Below, in pieces: positions 38,801 through 48,070 of a DNA stretch of 64,000 nucleotides. Below the pieces are notes generated by a model. It had not been told where the DNA came from. It made no database searches and saw only the letters and a list, made by a program, of their open reading frames with translations. A program made the position numbers and the translations under genes. The DNA lies in NCBI GenBank assembly GCA_028015205.1, contig CM051508.1, positions 10,496,001 to 10,560,000 of the forward strand, read 5' to 3'. Each line of letters begins with the position of its first letter. The first letter of the stretch is position 1. This DNA is from Mytilisepta virgata (taxonomy: Eukaryota > Mollusca > Bivalvia > Mytilida > Mytilidae).

Positions 38801-41800
38801 CATTTTCTATTTTAATACGTTATGGTGTATTTAAATGGGCTGTTATGGTTGCAAAGTATAATTAAATGGGGGGCGGGGGTTGAAAACAAAATTTAGGGGG
38901 GGTAAATGAGAAGTTGGGGAGGGGGCAATTTTTTTCTCATTTCATATTTCATAAATTAAAAAGAAAATTTCAAATTTTTTTTAGCAAAAAAAGGGGGGGT
39001 TACAATAAATTTTATTGTTTTTTGTTTTTTTTTTGGGGAGGGGGGTCAATGTGCAACTTCATAGTGTATTGCACAAAAGCTAAAAAAAGGGGTAAATTAT
39101 TATTATTTTTTTTTTGGGGGGGGGGGGGCAATTCTTCACAGCATATTGTATTGAAAAAATTGAATATAAATTCAAATCATATGACCAATTCTAAGTTCTT
39201 TGATTTCAGTTATTCTGTGTCAGAAACCTATTATATGTCAAATATTTCAAGAAATTTTCAAATGCACAGTATTGCCCAATAGCAAGAAATCTTCAATTGC
39301 ACAGTATTGTGCAATAACAAGAAATTGATATGTGTGCCCAATTTTAAATTTTAAATTGGTTATTTCTGATTTATATATAAAAACAAATAATACTGATATG
39401 GTTTGAATAGGTAAATTAAAAATTTTTGAGTTCTTAGACAACATTCATTCTGTGTCAGAAACCTATGCTGTGTCAAATATTTATTCACAATCCAAATTCA
39501 GTATTGTATCAAGCTTGAATGTTGTGGTCATAATTGCCCCAACTATTCAGGGTTCGACATCTGCTGTCGTATCTAGCTGTGCCCAGCGGAGCATTTTATT
39601 TGCTTATATTTCTGTCTATTTGTCCATCATAAACTTTGTCAGAAGACGATATTTCCATAGGAATTCAATTTATTACACTACCTTGTGCAGATGTGCATAT
39701 CATAGATGTATTTGAATATTGGTAAACTCTGTTTTGGGATGAGACTCCAAAAATAAAGTTTCATTTTTGATGTACGTAGCTGACATTTTAAATGAGTTTT
39801 TCCAATGGATGTAAGTTGGTTGGCGGTCGGACAGGTAATAAAAAAAATTGGGGTTTGCTCTCAGTCATACTACTTTTTGTTCTTTGGTAATACATTGTAT
39901 ATATTGCATCTTATTTCTTCCAGATCAGTGGAACCATTGATTTTGAAAGTGGAGCATCAGCCAATCGAACCAGAGACATCACTTTAGAGAAAGGGACAAC
40001 ATTAGCCTACAAAGTATGGGAGCTTAGGGTAAACACCAAAAATGGGATGATAGTACCAGTTTTGACAAATGATTTGGTAGGAGGTTTTCATCATTCACAC
40101 ATGGATGGTAAATATTTGCTGCTGATTAAATTTTTTAAGATTTAATATCCCTTTCGAAATTTATTTATGCTTACTAAAAGAGATTGCTGTTATCCGATCT
40201 AAGAAATGTTTATTGCAAAGATGATATATCATATACTGATGTCTAATTTTTTAAAGACAGTACCTCATGGTAGCATGCTCGTCTTTAGGGTGGAAGATCT
40301 AGGGTTCGATTCCAAACCGGGTCAAATCAAATACATTAAAATTGGTTTTTGTTGCTTCTCTGCCAAGCATGCATCCTGGCATCTAGGAGTCTGACCAAAG
40401 ACTGGTCAGCTCCGAGTCAGTTGAATACACCGATTGGAGTGATATTTATTCTTGTGGACTGTTACCTTTTGAGCTAAAGATATGGTTCAGCGTGTCAGTT
40501 TAGTACAAAGCAGGTTCATATTCATATATATATAACATCAAATAACATGTACATCAGCATAATCTCATCTTGATATGTGTGCAATAATTGCAACTGGACA
40601 TTAAACAATAATCTATCCACTCATCCATCAAGTCAGTACATGACTTGGCTTTCTGTATATACGAATAGATATACTACAGTCAAATCTATTTGACTTGATA
40701 TCGCTTAATACCATAATTGTCTTGTTTACAAAAAAGGTATTTAACTAATTATTAGTAAATAGTATTGTTTAAGTTATTTGTTATAAAGCCTATTAAATTT
40801 AATTGTAGATTATAATCCCCCTCCTACCCAAAGAAAATTGGCCCGCCTCCTCATATTTTTAAAATTTTTTAATGGAATGTGATTTTCAGACATTTATCAA
40901 CTCCATTTTCATTAAAATCTATGATTTCACATATACAATGACTTTGTGAGTCGCCAAATCAACCACAAGACCGTGTCCCATACCACCAGACAGTGAAAAA
41001 TGCTTTGCCAAACTTGAGTTGACTACAGAATTTTTGTCCCCCGCCGCAACGCAATGCGGGGGATATGGTAATGCCGGGCGTCCGTCCGTGCTTCCGTCTG
41101 TCCGTCCGTCCGTCCGTCCACCTTGTAAGCGCTCTAGCAAATTTATTTCCTGACCGATTTGGATAATATTTATACAGTAGCTTTAACACAATGATACCTC
41201 AAGGGAGTTCGAAGATGAGTCATGTCAAAATATTTTTGTAGGAGTTATGCCCCTTAATAACTTAGAAAATTGACAAAATTTTCATGTAAGCGCTCTAGCA
41301 AATTTATTTCTTCACCGATTTGGATAATATTTATACAGTAGCTTTAACTCAATGATACCTCAAGGGAGTTTGAAGATGAGTCATGTCGAAATATTTTTGT
41401 AGGAGTTATGCCCCTTAATAACTTAGAAAATTGACAAAATTTTCATGTAAGCGCTCTAGCAAATTTATTTCTTGACCGATTTGGATAATATTTATACAGT
41501 AGCTTTAACTCAATGATACCTCAAGGGAGTTCGAAGATGAGTCATGTCGAAATATTTTTGTAGGAGTTATGCCCTTTAATAACTTAGAAAATTGACAAAA
41601 TTTTCATGTAAGCGCTCTAGCAAATTTATTTCTTCACCGATTTGGATAATATTTATACAGTAGCTTTAACTCAATGATACCTCAAGGGAGTTCGAAGATG
41701 AGTCATGTCGAAATATTTTTGTAGGAGTTATGCCCCTTAATAACTTAGAAAATTGACAAAATTTTCATGTAAGCGCTCTAGCAAATTTATTTGTTCACCG

Positions 41801-44800
41801 ATTTGGATAATATTTATACAGTAGCTTTAACTCAATGATACCTCAAGGGAGTTCGAAGATGAGTCATGTCGAAATATTTTTGTAGGAGTTATGCCCCTTA
41901 CTAACTTAGAAAATTGACAAAATGTTCATCTAAGTGTTCTAGAAAATTTATATTCTCCTTGCATTGGAATAATATTTATACACTTGGACCTAAAGGGAGG
42001 TTTTATACATAAACTCCTATCGAAACTTATAAAATTGAAAAATACTGTCTTTAAGAGTTTGTTAGGCGGAATACTTTTGATCAAAGCATTTCTGTTTATT
42101 GAAAAGGAGTAAATGTACATTTGTATAATTTCTCAATACACATGGTAAAATAAGATTTCAACACTATATCCATATTGTATAAATGTCTTCATACCACTCA
42201 TTAACTTGTAAAAACTTTAGCAATAACCACAAATTGTTTGTCCTTCTGTTCTCTCTCTTTGAGAAAATTTTGTTATGTTTCACTTGTCCAAGGGTTTCTG
42301 ATGCTCTAGCGGCGGGGGACTTCGAAACGCTGTTCGATTTTTACCATGTAATAAAATATAAAAACTGAAATCCTCCCGCCCACCCCAAATGTTTTAGAAG
42401 GTGTGGATAATCTATCAATTACAGTTGACTTTTGTTATCTTGAAAACATTTAAGTCGAAATTCCAGGTAACTCAGATTACCCCGGTATCTGTTTGGACCC
42501 TCAACAGCAGTAACTATACAGATTTACTCCTGATATCTCGAATTTCCGCCGAAATCAAACTAGATTTTCAGGCCCAGTGGATTCGACATAACGAGAGTTG
42601 ACTGTATCTTGAATTGGCCAAATAAAAAATCAACCAAGTTTTAAATTTTTTTGATATGATTAATATTAATTTTAAATTTTCAACAGTAGATAGAGAGACT
42701 GATGCAGGCACAGATGAAATTGACGCGAAGTCAAGTTTACAACATCTTGAGGAGAAGTTACAGCCATTACGTGATATGTCTGAAGCAGATAGTTTGAAAT
42801 TCAAGTCTGCCATACTTATTTTGATGAAATGTCCCAGTGATATTGACCTGCTGTCAAAACTGGTAAAATTATATAACTGGAAATATTCAATCTAATAAAA
42901 TTAGTTTTCCACACTTGTTCCTTATATTCGTTCGGTTGTTTATGTATCACGCATTGGAGATCTAAATACAACCGCTTGAGGGTCATGTCTAGGGTCAAAT
43001 TTGCTGTAGCCGATCACCGATGCAGCTATAAAATCTTAGGGTATTGAACTGGCATAGAAGTTATTGTAGCGTCAAGAGTAATTCCGAATGTAAAATAACA
43101 TTGACCTTAGACGTGACCCTCAAGCGGCTGTAGTTAGATCTCCGAATGTAAATAAGGAGCAAGTGTGGAGAACTAATTCTAATTAGATTGGAAAAAATTT
43201 TGTTGTATTTTCATTGTCATTTGTTGGGGTAATGTATTACCCTGTTCACAGTACTAAATTTGCCTCGAGTCAAACTGGGATTAATCTGGATATTGAGGGA
43301 TGACTTTAACCTGGGTTAATCTTGGATTTAGTCGTTCGCAATACTTAAAAACTAATCAAAATTAATTAATTTGTGTCAAACCCGAATTAAATAGTATAGT
43401 GGAACGAGGTAAAAATCCCATTTATATTAAATACAACTGATATAACTGCAAAAATACAATGTCATATTAAAATGAAAAACCAAAATTGAGGAGCAACATT
43501 GTAGTTATAAGCAATTTTTTCTTAAAGTAATATAACTTGGCATATTGTTTCTGATCAAAAATTATTATCACAGTCATGATTTTCTTCTGCTTAAAAGCAC
43601 AATTCCTCTTTTTGGAATTCTGGAGATATCCGTAAATCAGCATATTTTGTCAGAGGGATTATTTGACGAATTTAACGTGGATGTTAAATTTTAGTAAAAA
43701 TTTGGCATTATTTTCAGTTCTGTGTTTCATTTTGTCACTTTCAGAAAGAAAAAGAAAATAAAATACCTCTGTCTGTTTGTATATACTTATCAGGATTTAA
43801 ACCTGTACACGCATGCTAAAAGCTATTCTACAAGTCATATGATTTCAAAACAGTCTCAGATAATAAGTGTAATGAAAGTAATAGGTTTTGCCAATAATCA
43901 ACACAATTCAGGCTTATTGTAACACATTTATAAGGCCAGTTAGAAATCAGGGGAGGTAATAAATAGTTTGTTTGTTTGTTTAGTTAGGATTTTACGCCGT
44001 TTTCAGCACATTTGGCTATTTCGGGTGGCCAGTTTTTATTGATGGAGGGAGCTGCAGTACCCAGAGAGAACCACCAACCTTCGGTAGGAAAACTGGCAAT
44101 TCTTGTCAATTTAGATCGGAGTCGAACACACCCCACCACAGGTGAGATTTGAACTCACAACCTCAGTGTTGACGAACTACCTAGACCACTCGGCCACCGA
44201 GGCCCCAATAAGTAGTAAATTGGTCATTTTTTAGCATTAGTTAATTGCACTGAGGGTCATATGGCAGTATATGGACCAGAAGGTCGCCCTAAAAAATTAA
44301 AAGGATCTCAGGCAGTATATGGACCGATAGCTTGTCCAGAAAAATTTATATGGACTGAGCGCAGATGAGGTCCATATAATTTTTTTGGGCAACCTACCGG
44401 TCCATATACCGCCATATGACCCTAAGAGCATTCAATTATTCGCTATATTATATTTTTCCAATTACGGGGTCCAGAACGAGGCTGTCAATAAGAATAAGCC
44501 CACATGTCCAATATAATTTCCAGCCAGTCCATATAGCATTTTATGGACCAGTTTCATTATAAAACACAAATAGAGAGTAAAATTCTTAAAAGTATAATAC
44601 TGAAAAATACTGAATTATTTTCTGTACAGTTACCAAAAGCAGAAGAAGCAAATCTGACAGAAGACAGAAAGATATTGGAAGAACAGTTTGTTCAGAAGGA
44701 GGCTGCATGGACTGTTCTTTCATTGGCTGGAATTAATACCAAGGTAAAGATTAAAAGTCTGTATACTTTAAAGTCAAAAAGCTTTATATATAATGTGTTT

Positions 44801-47285
44801 TCAGTAACATATTAAAATGAATTCATTGATGCCAATTTTGATGCACAAACATGCATATTTTATCAGTTGTTCCTGATTTTTGCCGAAAATATTGAAATCC
44901 AAAGCTGTCGGGACTGTTTAGTGAAAAGGCCAATTGTTTTTCACTTGGGATGGATTTACTAACAGTAATACTTATTTCTCAGTATTATTAAATTAACACA
45001 ATTTGAAATTATGGATTAATTAATTTATATTTATTGTAAAACACACTAAGTAGCGAGTTAAATATCTCATTTTCTACAGGAATCTGTCATATCACATAAG
45101 GAGGAGGCAACTCCAATACTAACAGCAGTTGCTCATGTTATGGATGCAATATCAGAGGTCGAGAGTCAAGAACTTGAAAGAGTATGCCAGTGTAAAGATG
45201 AACAGATAAGGGCACTCTCTAAAGTTGTAAGTACACATATTTGATGGAAATGTATTATTTCTAGTACAGCAGACACTAATATGGCAAGCCAAAGTGGACA
45301 AAAATGAGGTATTTTCTAATATTAGAAATTCATTTTCTAATATTACTTAATCATTTCTAATATTACTAATTTATTTATGAATATTAGAAATTCTTGATTT
45401 TCTAATATTAGAAAATAGCCCAGAATTTATAATATTAGAAAATGATTTTGTAATATTACAAATTCAATTTCTAATATTACTAATTCATTTTCTAATATTA
45501 GAAATTCATTTTGTAATATTCTTAATTGATTTTCTAATATTAGGAATTGAATAAGTAATATTAGAAATTATGCACCATTTTCTAATATTACAAATCGATT
45601 TATTAATATAACTAATTCAGTTTCTAATATTACTAATTCAATTTCTAATATTACTAATTCAATTCCTAATATTGCTAATTCAATTTCTAATATTACTTAT
45701 TCATTTTCTAATATTAGAAATTCAATTTCTAATATTACAAATTAAAGGCATTTACGAATATTAGAAATTCAATTTAGTCGCCATCTTTTCTAATATTACA
45801 AATTATCTTAAATTATAGAAAGAAGATTTTGTAATATTATGAATTCATTTTCTAATATTAGAAATTATCGAGGAATTTCTAATATTAGAAAATGAATTAG
45901 TAATATTTGAAATTGAATTAGTAATATTAGAAATTGAATTTCTAATATAAGAAATTGAATTTGTAATATTAGAAATTGAATAAGTAATATTAGAAAATGA
46001 ATTTCTAATATTACAAAATCATTTAATAATATTACAAAATCCACCAAATATGTAATATTAGAAAATGAATTAGTAATATTAGAAATTGAATTAGTAATAT
46101 TAGAAATTAAATTAGTAATATTAGAAATTGAATAAGTAATATTAGAAATTGAATTTCTAATATTACAAATTCATTTTCTAATATTAGAAAATACCTATTT
46201 TTGTCCACTTCGGCTTGCCATACACTAAGATGCTATGAGGAACCAGAGTGAGTTATCTTTTCTTAACCTATGTAGAAAGGGAGATAATTAAATTCTCTCC
46301 CTTTTGTCCTGAAGCTAAAAGGGAGACAAATTTATTATCTCCCTTACCTACATTGGTTAGGAAAAGATAACTCATGCTGGTTTCTCATTAAGATGACCTT
46401 GCAGTTAATAAATTCAGGTGTTTAAAAAATTCACTGGAATTTCTTGTTTCAGATAATTTATCTTCTGCTGGTTCCAAGTCTAACAGAAAAGTATTTTACA
46501 TCGTTGTTAATCTTTAGAATTTAAAGAGAAATTTTATATGTTCTTGGAATTGGAAAAACACTCAAGGCCCCAAATCTGATTGAGCAGATTAATGGGGATA
46601 AAAACCTGAATTATTATTCAAAATAGATGTGAATTTTGATTTTTTTAGCATCATAAGAAAAATAATTACTACTGGATGTTTGTGAAAAAAAAAAATCATG
46701 AATTCATGTTTATTGCAAGTTCCAGACCATCTGTAGCACCTGTTTTAGTAGAATTCTTGGCTTTCATCATCACTAGGCACCATTGTTCATGTTTCAGTTT
46801 ACTTCTCAGAAATTTAAAACCTACATCATCCTCTGTTTTCCTATTAATGATTTAAACAATTGTTTTTTAATTATAAAAGAAATAAAAGAATTTATTTCCA
46901 TCTTTAAAAGACATGCACAGGAAGTGTACTTTGAGGCCATCTATGCATTTTGAATTATCATTAGATTCTCAAATTTCAAAAGTATCAGTTATAAAGTTTA
47001 TCTCTTTATAGAATTTCATAACCAACCGTGAAAAGGGAAATAACTCTTTTCCATTATATAAATTATTATTTATATTTTTGATTTCAGCTTGAGTCAGCTG
47101 TCACAAGTACCATGCCGATCACAATAAATGAACAGATGTTACCAGTTCTAGAGGAACCAGCTCACACTATTCTTACAACATTAGACTACACAATTTATAA
47201 GGAGGACTTGACCATTTTACCACCAAAAGAAAAGTCTGTCAGCCAGGAATGTCTCTTTTGTGTATTGTATAGCTTATCTCAGTGA
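26641..47285 (+). CDS. GSDME-like: Gasdermin E-like pore-forming protein, 8 coding exons, complete
   Basis: Coding exons: 26641-26814, 29417-29658, 30459-30609, 39924-40107, 42687-42862, 44630-44743, 45080-45226, 47088-47285. Every intron is GT..AG, all phases agree, and the join gives 461 codons ending in TGA. The family is recognised by the N-terminus (MFPAV.., then basic KRKKRRW at 38-44), by LHDVLIG right after exon 1, and by the exon 3 segment around HPLIKQ and TAVLCV, which matches the gasdermin E/pejvakin N-terminal domain. Residues 1 to about 245 should be the pore-forming domain. The linker at 251-266 is acidic and carries DEID at 260-263. Residues from about 267 on are the helical C-terminal inhibitory domain, ending in CVLYSLSQ. 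In the family, protease cleavage in the linker frees the N-half, which oligomerises in membranes and causes pyroptosis. Length is close to human GSDME (about 496). An acceptor at 26637 just before the ATG implies an upstream non-coding exon; a weak candidate ends at 25734 before GTAAGT. Confidence 0.92.
26845..27830 (+). repeat. Dispersed repeat in gasdermin intron 1
   Basis: It begins near AAAAGGCCATGTGAGTTATT and GCCATCACTTGGCATCCGTC. Inside, diverged copies of about 165 bp repeat CTTCTCCTCTGAAACC, TTGGCAGCAATGGT and GGTCCTCTTTCAGAA. A related piece lies at 49240-49640 and a cousin at 31921-33150. Confidence 0.65.
27960..28300 (+). repeat. Dispersed mussel-type repeat
   Basis: It contains GTTGAAGACCCATTTGTAGC and CTTTGGTCGGGTTGTTGTCT, a block I associate from memory with many mussel sequences. 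It is probably the 3' part of a transposon. Confidence 0.4.
29188..29316. repeat. Short inverted-repeat element (MITE-like)
   Basis: Arms TATTGGCTTAGTTATTGG and complementary CCAGTAACTAAGCCAATA lie within ends TTGCGCATGG and CCTTATGCAA. A TAA on each side could be a 3-bp duplication. It sits 100 bp before exon 2. Confidence 0.5.
29417..29658 (+). CDS. GSDME-like: Gasdermin exon 2
   Basis: The acceptor is TTTGTAG before 29417 and the donor is AA|GTATGT after 29658. It starts in phase 0 with LHDVLIGR, the conserved block of the gasdermin N-domain, and ends two bases into a Lys codon. Confidence 0.9.
30459..30609 (+). CDS. GSDME-like: Gasdermin exon 3
   Basis: The acceptor is ATTTCAG before 30459. 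The first base completes the Lys codon split from exon 2. The donor is AAG|GTAAAC after 30609, phase 0. It encodes the segment with HPLIKQ, TAVLCV and RTADKAE, matching the family's central beta strands. Confidence 0.9.
30955..31370 (+). repeat. CCCCGCCGCAACGC-type repeat, short copy
   Basis: It starts GCCCCCCGCCGCAACGCGAT and a TCCGTCCGTC run, then two copies of CATCTCCTCTGAGAC/CAACTCCTCTGAGAC. It ends TGTGTAGCAGTCTTGTTTA. It is the same family as 41034-42330. Confidence 0.65.
31921..33150 (+). repeat. AGCTCACCTGGC-type dispersed repeat
   Basis: It starts TAGCTCACCTGGCTATTGCC with its complement GGGTGAGCTTTTGCC, and ends CCAGGTGAGCGATACAGGC. Inside, about 130-bp motifs (GAAATTTTAAAGGAAATCCC, GGAGTTATTGCCC) repeat at least five times. 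A relic of its tail (GTGACCGATACAGACTACTG) is at 57136. Confidence 0.65.
33150..33540. other. Unrecognised mid-GC block
   Basis: Frames of 77-89 codons exist on both strands (33047-33316 minus, 33272-33505 plus), but none has splice context consistent with gasdermin. It is probably another repeat. Confidence 0.3.
33613..33788. mobile_element. Tc1/pogo-type MITE with TA flanks
   Basis: The element 33615-33786 has left end AAGTTGACTCTTGTTATCTC and right end GAGATCACGAGAGTGTACTG, inverted relative to each other. TA flanks both sides. It is related to the copy at 42422-42604. Confidence 0.55.
35128..35247 (+). pseudogene. THAP-type zinc finger start, fragment
   Basis: ATG at 35128 encodes MGRNCAVTGCSNSAKTGH.., with the first CxxxxC pair and start of a THAP (C2CH) DNA-binding domain, then LFKN and a stop at 35247. 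A GTAAGT at 35227 could be a donor, so this may be exon 1 of the transposase. The later Cys-x2-His part is not seen in the element. Confidence 0.55.
35793..36562. repeat. Repeat nested inside the Kolobok-like element
   Basis: Two ~118-bp copies of CACTGAACCATGAAAATGAG / GTCAAGGTCAGATGACACCT occur at 35918 and 36049, with more diverged copies to 36400. It ends in (GCC)n at 36490 and the palindrome CTGCGACTAAAGTCGCAG. Confidence 0.6.
37230..37448 (-). other. Open frame inside right end of Kolobok-like element
   Basis: A minus frame includes MDEDSNASDLSLSFKCPHIH and runs 56 codons to a stop near 37230, pointing inward from the right inverted repeat. It could be a second exon set of the transposon or chance. 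No domain recognised. Confidence 0.2.
38085..39345 (+). repeat. Two direct copies with poly(T)-poly(G) tracts
   Basis: Copy 1 (about 38085-38630, containing a SINE) and copy 2 (about 39078-39345) share GGGGTAAATTATT, a T-run then G-run, CACAGCATATTGTATTG, AATCATATGACCAATTCTAA and TTCTGTGTCAGAAACCTATT. A weaker third piece lies at 38960-39075. Confidence 0.75.
38175..38468 (+). mobile_element. tRNA-derived SINE, family A, with target duplication
   Basis: The body starts GGGGCCTCGGTGGCCGAGTG (A box) at 38187, has B box GTTCGAATCTC, and ends AAACCCCAACT followed by (AAAT)n. It is flanked by AAATCATATGAC at 38175-38186 and 38457-38468. The second copy of the host repeat (near 39174) shows the empty site with a single AAATCATATGAC. 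The head resembles a class II tRNA (Leu/Ser). Confidence 0.88.
39924..40107 (+). CDS. GSDME-like: Gasdermin exon 4
   Basis: The acceptor is TTCTTCCAG before 39924 and the donor is GATG|GTAAAT after 40107, phase 1. It encodes ISGTIDFESG, then TTLAYKVWELRV, which matches the family's 'pAhTTiAysvfEL' block at the end of the N-domain. It follows a 9.3-kb intron full of transposons. Confidence 0.88.
40255..40632 (+). mobile_element. tRNA-derived SINE, family B, in gasdermin intron 4
   Basis: The head is CATGGTAGCATGCTCGTC, the B box GGGTTCGATTCC, the body GACTGGTCAGCTCCGAGTCA and the tail CAACTGGACATTAAACAATA. It is diverged and so older. Confidence 0.8.
41034..42330 (+). repeat. CCCCGCCGCAACGC-type repeat, long copy in intron 4
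   Basis: It starts GTCCCCCGCCGCAACGCAAT and (TCCG)n, then a 161-bp tandem array. It seems to end at GCTCTAGCGGCGGGGGAC, whose GCGGCGGGGGA is the inverse of the start. Confidence 0.7.
41125..41930 (+). repeat. 161-bp tandem repeat, five copies
   Basis: GTAAGCGCTCTAGCAAATTT recurs at 41125, 41286, 41447, 41608 and 41769, exactly 161 bp apart. A degenerate sixth start is at about 41931. Copies differ by only a few bases. Confidence 0.95.
42420..42606. mobile_element. Tc1/pogo-type MITE with TA duplication, intron 4
   Basis: Element 42422-42604 (183 bp) has ends CAGTTGACTTTTGTTATCTT and, inverted, CATAACGAGAGTTGACTG. TA lies directly on both sides. CAGT termini with TA fit pogo/Tigger. It lies 80 bp before exon 5. 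Confidence 0.7.
42687..42862 (+). CDS. GSDME-like: Gasdermin exon 5 (linker with DEID motif)
   Basis: The acceptor is TTCAACAG before 42687 and the donor is CTG|GTAAAA after 42862. The phase-1 junction gives Val251, then DRETDAGTDEIDAKSS. DEID (260-263) followed by Ala fits a caspase-3/7 P4-P1' site, at nearly the same place as the known cleavage site of human GSDME (Asp270). The rest begins the C-terminal domain. Confidence 0.88.
42901..43176. mobile_element. Fold-back MITE in intron 5
   Basis: Ends TTAGTTTTCCACACTTGTTC and GAGCAAGTGTGGAGAACTAA are inverted, with arms of about 95 bp that include CCGCTTGAGGGTCA. Arms are about 85% alike. It begins 38 bp after exon 5. Confidence 0.7.
43978..44208 (-). 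mobile_element. tRNA-derived SINE, family A, intron 5
   Basis: Read on minus: GGGGCCTCGGTGGCCGAGTG, TTCAAATCTCACC (B box), and tail to AACGGCGTAAAATCC. It lacks the ACTACT..GATCAC segment seen in other copies. Confidence 0.8.
44254..44424. repeat. Fold-back element in intron 5
   Basis: AGGGTCATATGGCAGTATAT and complementary ATATACCGCCATATGACCCT bound 171 bp. Inner GGTCCATATA / TATATGGACC motifs repeat. No clear target duplication. Confidence 0.6.
44630..44743 (+). CDS. GSDME-like: Gasdermin exon 6
   Basis: The acceptor is TCTGTACAG before 44630 and the donor is AAG|GTAAAG after 44743. It is 38 whole codons, phase 0 at both ends. It encodes a charged helix and AAWTVLSLAGI of the C-domain. 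Confidence 0.85.
45080..45226 (+). CDS. GSDME-like: Gasdermin exon 7
   Basis: The acceptor is TTTCTACAG before 45080 and the donor is GTT|GTAAGT after 45226. It is 49 whole codons in phase 0, a helical C-domain segment. A palindrome-array transposon begins only 53 bp into the next intron. Confidence 0.85.
45274..46228. mobile_element. Palindrome-array fold-back element in gasdermin intron 7
   Basis: Element 45280-46222 (943 bp) has inverted ends TATGGCAAGCCAAAGTGG and CCACTTCGGCTTGCCATA, arms of about 45 bp. It is flanked by CACTAA at 45274-45279 and 46223-46228. The interior is almost wholly about 37 copies of (C/G)TAATATTA(C/G) spaced by AAATT-type linkers. The left half mostly reads TTTCTAATATTACTAATTCA and the right half reads its complement, so the whole can fold on itself. 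Confidence 0.85.
46226..46395. mobile_element. Second fold-back MITE, adjacent
   Basis: Arms GAGTTATCTTTTCTTAACC and complementary GGTTAGGAAAAGATAACTC lie in 46233-46388. It is flanked by TAAGATG at 46226-46232 and 46389-46395. It abuts the previous element's duplication. Confidence 0.7.
47088..47285 (+). CDS. GSDME-like: Gasdermin exon 8 (terminal)
   Basis: The acceptor is GATTTCAG before 47088; 65 codons run to TGA at 47283-47285. It ends with QECLFCVLYSLSQ, like the hydrophobic C-terminus of gasdermin E. Possible AATAAA signals lie near 48206 and 48307, so the 3' end is unsettled. Confidence 0.85.
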   Translation, partial: LESAVTSTMPITINEQMLPVLEEPAHTILTTLDYTIYKEDLTILPPKEKSVSQECLFCVLYSLSQ

Positions 47286-47860
47286 AAATAACAGTAGCGC
47301 CCTGAATTTGTTATACGATGCTGTTAATATTTTTAGAACTGGTTTTGTTTGTTTGCTCAACCTCAGCATAATAATTGAGGAATAGCTTTCACACAGACAT
47401 ATGTCAATTTTTCTTATATTGTGAACAAATGAATTTATTTTTTTGTTTATGTACCTTACACTGGCATTAATAAGTAAAAAAAAAAATTCTTTTCAGAATT
47501 ATTAAAATTAAAATTCACAAATATGGCTCCTTTTGTGTTCAGATATATTTTGTTTCCATGACACTGGTGTAACTTGTTTGATTGTGTAATTGTAAATGAT
47601 TTTAAGATGTAAATATTTTTTCATGTGATCTCAAATATTTTAATTATAATTTTGGCATTGAAAGCTTTCATTTTCATAGAAAAACATTTATGTATTTTTC
47701 ACATCAATATGTTTTATGGAGGTTTAGTTGATAAAAAGTGGCATTTTCTTATTTAAATCATTAGGAATTTTCAGCATTAAAAGTGATTTTTTTCTTATTT
47801 TTACTGGTAGTGTTTTTGAATATACCATCACATTACAATCCATGAAAGTTGAATGATTCA

Positions 47861-48070
47861 GATTCTGAAAGAACTCTTAGGCCAGTTACAGATTCTGAAA
47901 GAACTCTTAGGCCAGTTACAGATTCTGAAAGAACTCTTAGGCCAGTTACAGATTCTGAAAGAATTCTTAGGCCAGTTACAGATTCTGAAAGAACTCTTAG
48001 GCCAGTTACAGATTCTGAAAGAATTCTTAGGCCAGTTACAGATTCTGAAAGAATTCTTAGGCCAGTTAAA
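47861..48070 (+). repeat. 30-bp minisatellite, seven copies
   Basis: GATTCTGAAAGAACTCTTAG plus GCCAGTTACA repeats seven times, with C/T variation in the GAACTC/GAATTC position. Because 30 is divisible by 3, frames stay open on both strands; this is not evidence of a gene. It is 575 bp after the gasdermin stop. Confidence 0.95.

Larger units (their letters stand above)
34085..39600 (+). repeat. Long dispersed repeat split by nested insertions
   Basis: It opens with ACGACTGCAAAATTTTTGCG and GTCGTATATTGG, then three ~170-bp copies of TTTAGTATAAGTAAATAG ... GGTCCCAACAGTTTA, then ~250-bp copies of CCAAAATTAAACTTTGTTTG. It appears to end at CGACATCTGCTGTCGTATC and GCGGAGCATTTTATT. A Kolobok-like element (34749-37664) and a SINE (38187-38456) are inserted in it. 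I associate both ends with a common mussel repeat, from memory. Confidence 0.6.

Noticed and set aside
45865..46047. Leu/Ile-rich repetitive frame (LILEIQF)
   Set aside because: It is a translation of the palindrome array in gasdermin intron 7.
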